Assembly: GCF_965225875.1 (NCBI RefSeq)
Contig: NZ_CBDDBS010000001.1
Coordinates: 124,001 to 188,000, forward strand
DNA: 64,000 nt
DNA from: Haliscomenobacter sp965225875
GTDB lineage: Bacteria; Bacteroidota; Bacteroidia; Chitinophagales; Saprospiraceae
Direction: 5' to 3'
Shown here: positions 62,188 to 64,000 of the stretch, piece after piece
How the letters are laid out: each line of letters starts with the position of its first letter
Position numbering within the stretch: position 1 is the first letter of the stretch
Position numbers and translations under genes: made by a program
Notes under the pieces: model-generated
What the model was told of the DNA's origin: nothing
The model's database searches: none
The model's input: the letters and a program-made list of their open reading frames with translations, nothing else

Positions 62188-62712
62188 ATGCTTTACGCGA
62201 TTCAAAATCCGATCTACGAGCAACTTGACAAGGTGAGCAATTCATTGCGCGCCTTTTCACTCAAACTGACCGGTAACTACAACGACGCTGACGACCTTTA
62301 TCAAGACACTGCGGTAAGGATCATCACCAATGCAGACAAATATAACCAGGGCACCAATTTCAAGGCCTGGGCAGTGACCATCATGCGGAATATTTTCATC
62401 AACAATTACCGCAAGAAAGTGCGCCGCAACATGATCGTAGATCAGACCCCCAACAATTTCTACCTCAATTCCGGGGAAGAAAGGGTCCACAACGATGGGG
62501 AGCACGATGTTTCTTTTGGAGAGCTGATGCGCCTGGTTGACACTTTGCCAACCGATTTTCGCGAGCCATTTTTGATGGCTTACGATGGGTTCAAGTACGA
62601 AGAAATTGCGGAAGAACTGGGCTCACCCCTGGGTACCATCAAAAGCCGGATTTTCTTTGCCCGTAAAAAATTGCAAAAACTGTACGAAGAAAACTATCGG
62701 GAGCGGGCTTAA
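62188..62712 (+). CDS. ECF-type RNA polymerase sigma factor
   Basis: 174 residues from the ATG at 62188 (upstream extension MHKSPAFFIFVKIYYN is unlikely). Sigma region 2: SLRAFSLKLTGNYNDADDLYQDTAVRIITNADKYNQGTNFKAWAVTIMRNIFINNYRK; region 4: TDFREPFLMAYDGFKYEEIAEELGSPLGTIKSRIFFARKKLQKLYEE. It redirects RNA polymerase to a stress or surface regulon; no anti-sigma gene follows, and a terminator closes the gene. Confidence 0.94.
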   Translation: MLYAIQNPIYEQLDKVSNSLRAFSLKLTGNYNDADDLYQDTAVRIITNADKYNQGTNFKAWAVTIMRNIFINNYRKKVRRNMIVDQTPNNFYLNSGEERVHNDGEHDVSFGELMRLVDTLPTDFREPFLMAYDGFKYEEIAEELGSPLGTIKSRIFFARKKLQKLYEENYRERA

Positions 62713-62742
62713 GAACTTGTTTACGTTTTTTTATAAAATAGG

Positions 62743-62779
62743 AAAAGGCGCTGGGAGATGAACTCCGGGCGCCTTTTTT
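62743..62779 (+). terminator. Intrinsic terminator of the sigma gene
   Basis: AAAAGGCGC and GCGCCTTTTTT form a stem with an 18-base loop ending in a run of six T, 30 bases after the stop codon: a classical terminator. Confidence 0.85.
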
Positions 62780-62783
62780 GTTT

Positions 62784-62892
62784 AGAAGTTGAGGAGTTTA
62801 GAAGTTGAGGCTGCCGCGAGTGATTTTGACCTTGTCATTGTATAAGTCACTCGCGGTAGCCTAAACTCCTCAACCTCTCAACTCCTCAACCT
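62784..62892. repeat. Palindrome with (TTGAGGAG)-word arms next to the TolC stop
   Basis: Left arm AGAAGTTGAGGAGTTTAGAA... with GGCTGCCGCGAGTGA, right arm TCACTCGCGGTAGCCTAAAC... ending CTCCTCAACCT at the stop codon of the TolC-family gene (62892). Central stem is shared in type with the repeat next to tatC. Confidence 0.88.
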
Positions 62893-64000
62893 TACTGAAA
62901 CATTTTCATCCCCGCCAAATCCAGCAGTTCAATCTCCGCTTGTTTGAGACGGAAACCAGCCTGAATGGCCCTATCCCGTGCCTGAACCTCCAGAAGGGTA
63001 GATTCCCGCACCTCAAAATTGGTGATTTTCCCCAAACGGTACAATTCCCGCGCCAGATTGGCCTGATCCACAGTTACCCGTAGGTTGGCGTCTTCCAGGT
63101 CGCGCAATTGTTTGAGCGATTGGTAATCGGCGTAGCGGGTGCGGATTTGTGCTTCGAGCGTATACAAAAGTTCATCCTGCCGCAATTTGACATTCTCTTC
63201 TGCGATTTTTGCATTGGCCAAATTCTGTTTGCGCAAATGCCCATCGTAGATCGGATAACGAGCGGTGAGGCCCACCACCGGGCCAAGGTTGCGGTTGGAA
63301 AGGATCAAACCCACAGCGTTGCGCTGATAAGAATAGTTCAAGTTTGCAGTCAGATCAAGTTCAGGTTTGAAAGTGCCTTTGATCTCCCGGGTATTCAAGG
63401 AGGCGATTTGTTGATCTAGTTTGCTCAGAATGATGTCCGGGTGCGACTGCTTGGCATTTTGTACCAACTCATCAACACTGATCACCATTTGAGAAGCAAG
63501 AGTGGTATCCACCCGAAACGGTTCATCAACCGGGCGATTCAACAATTGATTGAAAGCCATATAAAGCCTTCTGATATCGGCCTCCTGCTGCACCAGGCGG
63601 GCACTATCTGCCGTCAAACGCGAGCGGGACTGCAACAATTCCAATCCGGTAGCACTACCAATGGTCTTTTTGGCTTGCACCAGATTGAGCAGGTCGCGAT
63701 CCAGACGTACCGCATAACGCAGGTTGTCGGTAGTGCGCTCCAACTGAACGATGTTGTAATAAGACAGCGTGATGTTTGCCGCCACCGCCTGCATTTGTGC
63801 CGTGGTGAGTGCCCGGCTCTGTTGTTCAAAAGCAGTTAAACGATCACGTGCAGCGTACATGCGCCAGCCATCGTAAAGGGTCCATAGCGCTTCTACCGCC
63901 AAACGGGTATTAAAAGTACCTGCATTGGGCGCCCCTCTTGTTTCTCCATTGAAGAAATTTTGCTGGGTATTGTTGATGGCATAGGAAACGGTTCCCGTAG
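62892..64000 (-). CDS. TolC-family outer-membrane protein (5' end outside window)
   Basis: Minus-strand gene open to the window edge; the visible 369 codons start ...TGTVSYAINNTQQNFFNGET. Outer-membrane efflux protein repeats: MQAVAANITLSYYNIVQLERTTDNLRYAVRLDRDLLNL, ATGLELLQSRSRLTADSARLVQQE and PELDLTANLNYSY with NAVGLILSNRNLGPVVGLTARYPIYDGH. Type I secretion/efflux channel; its pump partners, if any, would be outside the window. The TTG at 63902 is an internal codon. Confidence 0.9.
   Translation of the reverse strand, partial: TGTVSYAINNTQQNFFNGETRGAPNAGTFNTRLAVEALWTLYDGWRMYAARDRLTAFEQQSRALTTAQMQAVAANITLSYYNIVQLERTTDNLRYAVRLDRDLLNLVQAKKTIGSATGLELLQSRSRLTADSARLVQQEADIRRLYMAFNQLLNRPVDEPFRVDTTLASQMVISVDELVQNAKQSHPDIILSKLDQQIASLNTREIKGTFKPELDLTANLNYSYQRNAVGLILSNRNLGPVVGLTARYPIYDGHLRKQNLANAKIAEENVKLRQDELLYTLEAQIRTRYADYQSLKQLRDLEDANLRVTVDQANLARELYRLGKITNFEVRESTLLEVQARDRAIQAGFRLKQAEIELLDLAGMKMFQ

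Noticed and set aside
62784..62892. Second terminator of the sigma gene
   Set aside because: No T run, and its sequence belongs to the word-armed palindrome family; the true terminator is just before it.
1..64000. tRNA, rRNA, CRISPR arrays, transposases, prophage or toxin-antitoxin genes
   Set aside because: I looked for these and saw none that I could support; a tRNA scan by program would be more reliable than reading.

Overview
The window looks like a chromosomal segment of a Bacteroidota bacterium, probably a Saprospiraceae relative such as Haliscomenobacter (inference from style, not a database match). The evidence is: promoters of the TAnnTTTG type with a TTG or TTTG box about 19-20 bases upstream; two surface proteins with the gliding/type IX secretion (type B) C-terminal domain, one of them a giant SprB-repeat protein; many lipoproteins with classical lipoboxes; and weak ribosome binding sites. 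No rRNA, tRNA, CRISPR, transposase or prophage was recognised.

Layout. 1-6.9 kb: end of an outer-membrane porin, a secreted M1 aminopeptidase, a small cytochrome c, an epimerase/reductase, lipoproteins and lipoyl synthase (lipA). 7-12.8 kb, minus strand: a tight run of GH63-like glycosidase, SDR, two small membrane proteins, a ferric-reductase-like/Rieske fusion and a membrane-anchored Cys-motif protein, which looks like an uncharacterised redox module. 13-20 kb: YHS protein and a complete RND efflux operon. 20-30 kb: a hydrolase, an Mla-type lipid transport operon (mlaE-mlaF-mlaD), two tandemly duplicated glucosaminidases, and a MarR regulator whose 16-base operator occurs in front of both itself and the neighbouring membrane-protein gene. 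30-52 kb: a nitrate-assimilation region with cobA (siroheme), nirB, nirD, a TauE-type permease, a NarL-type response regulator, an outer-membrane porin, an NrtA-B-C-D type ABC importer, nitrate reductase nasA, an FAD/[2Fe-2S] reductase and an unusual nitrite-reductase-like/rubredoxin protein; a GH57 enzyme, a putative metalloprotease and a lipoprotein interrupt it. 52-64 kb: tatC, ybaB, the two type B surface proteins, a thioredoxin-SPOR protein, an XRE regulator, an ECF sigma factor and the end of a TolC-family protein.

How the genes work together: nitrate would cross the outer membrane through the porin at 41 kb, be captured by the lipoprotein NrtA-like protein, enter through the NrtB/C/D importer, be reduced by NasA with electrons from the FAD/BFD reductase, and be reduced to ammonium by NirBD, whose siroheme needs CobA. 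The nasA and reductase frames are joined by an apparent +1 frameshift, suggesting one fused enzyme in the ancestor.

The most unusual content is repetitive, non-coding structure. One 36-116 base hairpin family occurs three times, each just upstream of a start codon in the same orientation, with compensatory base changes between the two long copies and a conserved short leader reading frame. A second class of palindromes has arms built from short tandem words and sits directly on or next to stop codons. Another repeat lies in frame inside the FAD reductase gene.
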